Shown here in pieces: positions 6,082 through 6,366 of a stretch of DNA of 6,366 nucleotides. The notes under the pieces were generated by a model, which saw only the letters and a program-made list of their open reading frames with translations, searched no databases and was not told the DNA's origin. The stretch is from positions 1 through 6,366 of the forward strand of contig JAHFBS010000053.1 of the NCBI GenBank assembly GCA_023249895.1, written 5' to 3'. The position numbers and the translations under genes were made by a program. The stretch's first letter is position 1, and each line of letters begins with the position of its first letter. This stretch comes from a bacterium. GTDB taxonomy: Bacteria; Babelota; Babeliae; Babelales; RVW-14.

Positions 6082-6366
6082 ATGATGATGCGCCTGAAAT
6101 AATCGATGGTGAGTCGTAAACCTGTTTCAAGATCGACAGAAGGCTGCCACCCCAATTTTTTTTGCGCGAGCGTTATATCTGGCTTGCGTTGCCGTGGGTC
6201 ATCTGCAGGAAGTGCTTGATACACAAGAGGAAGCTCTGTTCCTAAAATATTCTGAATATGTTGCGCAAGTTCGTTAAGCGTGAATTCTGTCGGATTTCCA
6301 AGGTTTACAGGACCGGTGAACGAAGTGTCGCTTTCCATCATAGCGATTATTCCGTTAATAAGATCA
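6078..6366 (-). CDS. NAD-dependent sugar-nucleotide SDR enzyme, likely UDP-glucuronate decarboxylase, C-terminal 95 residues (5' end outside window)
   Basis: The frame is open to the window edge, so the first readable codons (DLINGIIAMMESDT) belong to the interior of the protein; the Met at 6341 is not its start. The fragment carries the extended-SDR C-terminal signature GPVNLGNPTEFTLNELA, then LPADDPRQRKPDITLAQ and KKLGWQP, ending in a LETGLRLTIDYF helix. This combination, especially DDPRQRKPDI, is characteristic of UDP-glucuronate decarboxylase (UXS), which makes UDP-xylose from UDP-glucuronate with bound NAD+. Related NDP-sugar epimerases and dehydratases share parts of it. The Rossmann loop and the catalytic Ser/Thr-Tyr-Lys residues lie outside the window, so the exact reaction is inferred. 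Full-length UXS is usually about 310-320 residues, so roughly the last 30 percent is present. UDP-glucose dehydrogenase, which makes its proposed substrate, is encoded at the other end of the window, supporting the call. The stop is the TGA of an ATGA overlap with the next gene. Confidence 0.82.
   Translation of the reverse strand, partial: DLINGIIAMMESDTSFTGPVNLGNPTEFTLNELAQHIQNILGTELPLVYQALPADDPRQRKPDITLAQKKLGWQPSVDLETGLRLTIDYFRRIII

Noticed and set aside
1..6366. Signs of mobile elements, tRNA genes, CRISPR repeats or a defence system
   Set aside because: Every base except a 20-nt gap is accounted for by seven intact-looking sugar-pathway genes; no terminal inverted repeats, direct repeat arrays or transposase motifs were seen.

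Overview
The window is one tightly packed, single-direction stretch of a bacterial glycan-biosynthesis operon. All seven genes lie on the minus strand, so transcription runs from high to low coordinates. In that order they are: the C-terminal end of an NAD-dependent sugar-nucleotide SDR enzyme that looks like UDP-glucuronate decarboxylase (6366-6078, 5' end outside the window), a GT4-type glycosyltransferase (6081-4906), a CgeB-like glycosyltransferase (4909-3848), a class I SAM-dependent methyltransferase (3888-3202), two more GT4-type glycosyltransferases (3217-1937 and 1940-786), and the N-terminal 255 residues of UDP-glucose 6-dehydrogenase (765-1, 3' end outside the window).

Adjacent genes overlap by 4, 4, 41, 16 and 4 nt. 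Only one junction, before ugd, has a gap, of 20 nt. I see no internal promoter or terminator, no stretch of 300 bases without a gene, no RNA gene, no mobile element, no CRISPR array and no notable repeat.

Working together: UDP-glucose dehydrogenase makes UDP-glucuronate from UDP-glucose. The SDR enzyme, if it is the decarboxylase it resembles, converts UDP-glucuronate to UDP-xylose. The four glycosyltransferases would then build an oligosaccharide in the cytoplasm, and the methyltransferase would methylate a sugar or otherwise decorate the product. None of these proteins has an evident signal peptide or membrane segment, so the lipid-linked start enzyme, the flippase or ABC exporter, and any polymerase must be encoded elsewhere, probably nearby. 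Whether the product is an O-antigen, capsule, exopolysaccharide or glycoprotein glycan cannot be told from this window.

Organism: a bacterium with ordinary AAGGA-type ribosome binding sites and the standard code (TGA is used as a stop by several genes and no gene is interrupted by it). G+C is moderate, roughly the low 40s percent by eye. The phylum cannot be assigned from the sequence alone. Overall this is a well-preserved, conventional surface-glycan locus. The points most worth a second look are the bracketing of the glycosyltransferases by two consecutive UDP-sugar enzymes, the 41-nt overlap with two competing start codons, and the specificity of the four unassigned transferases.
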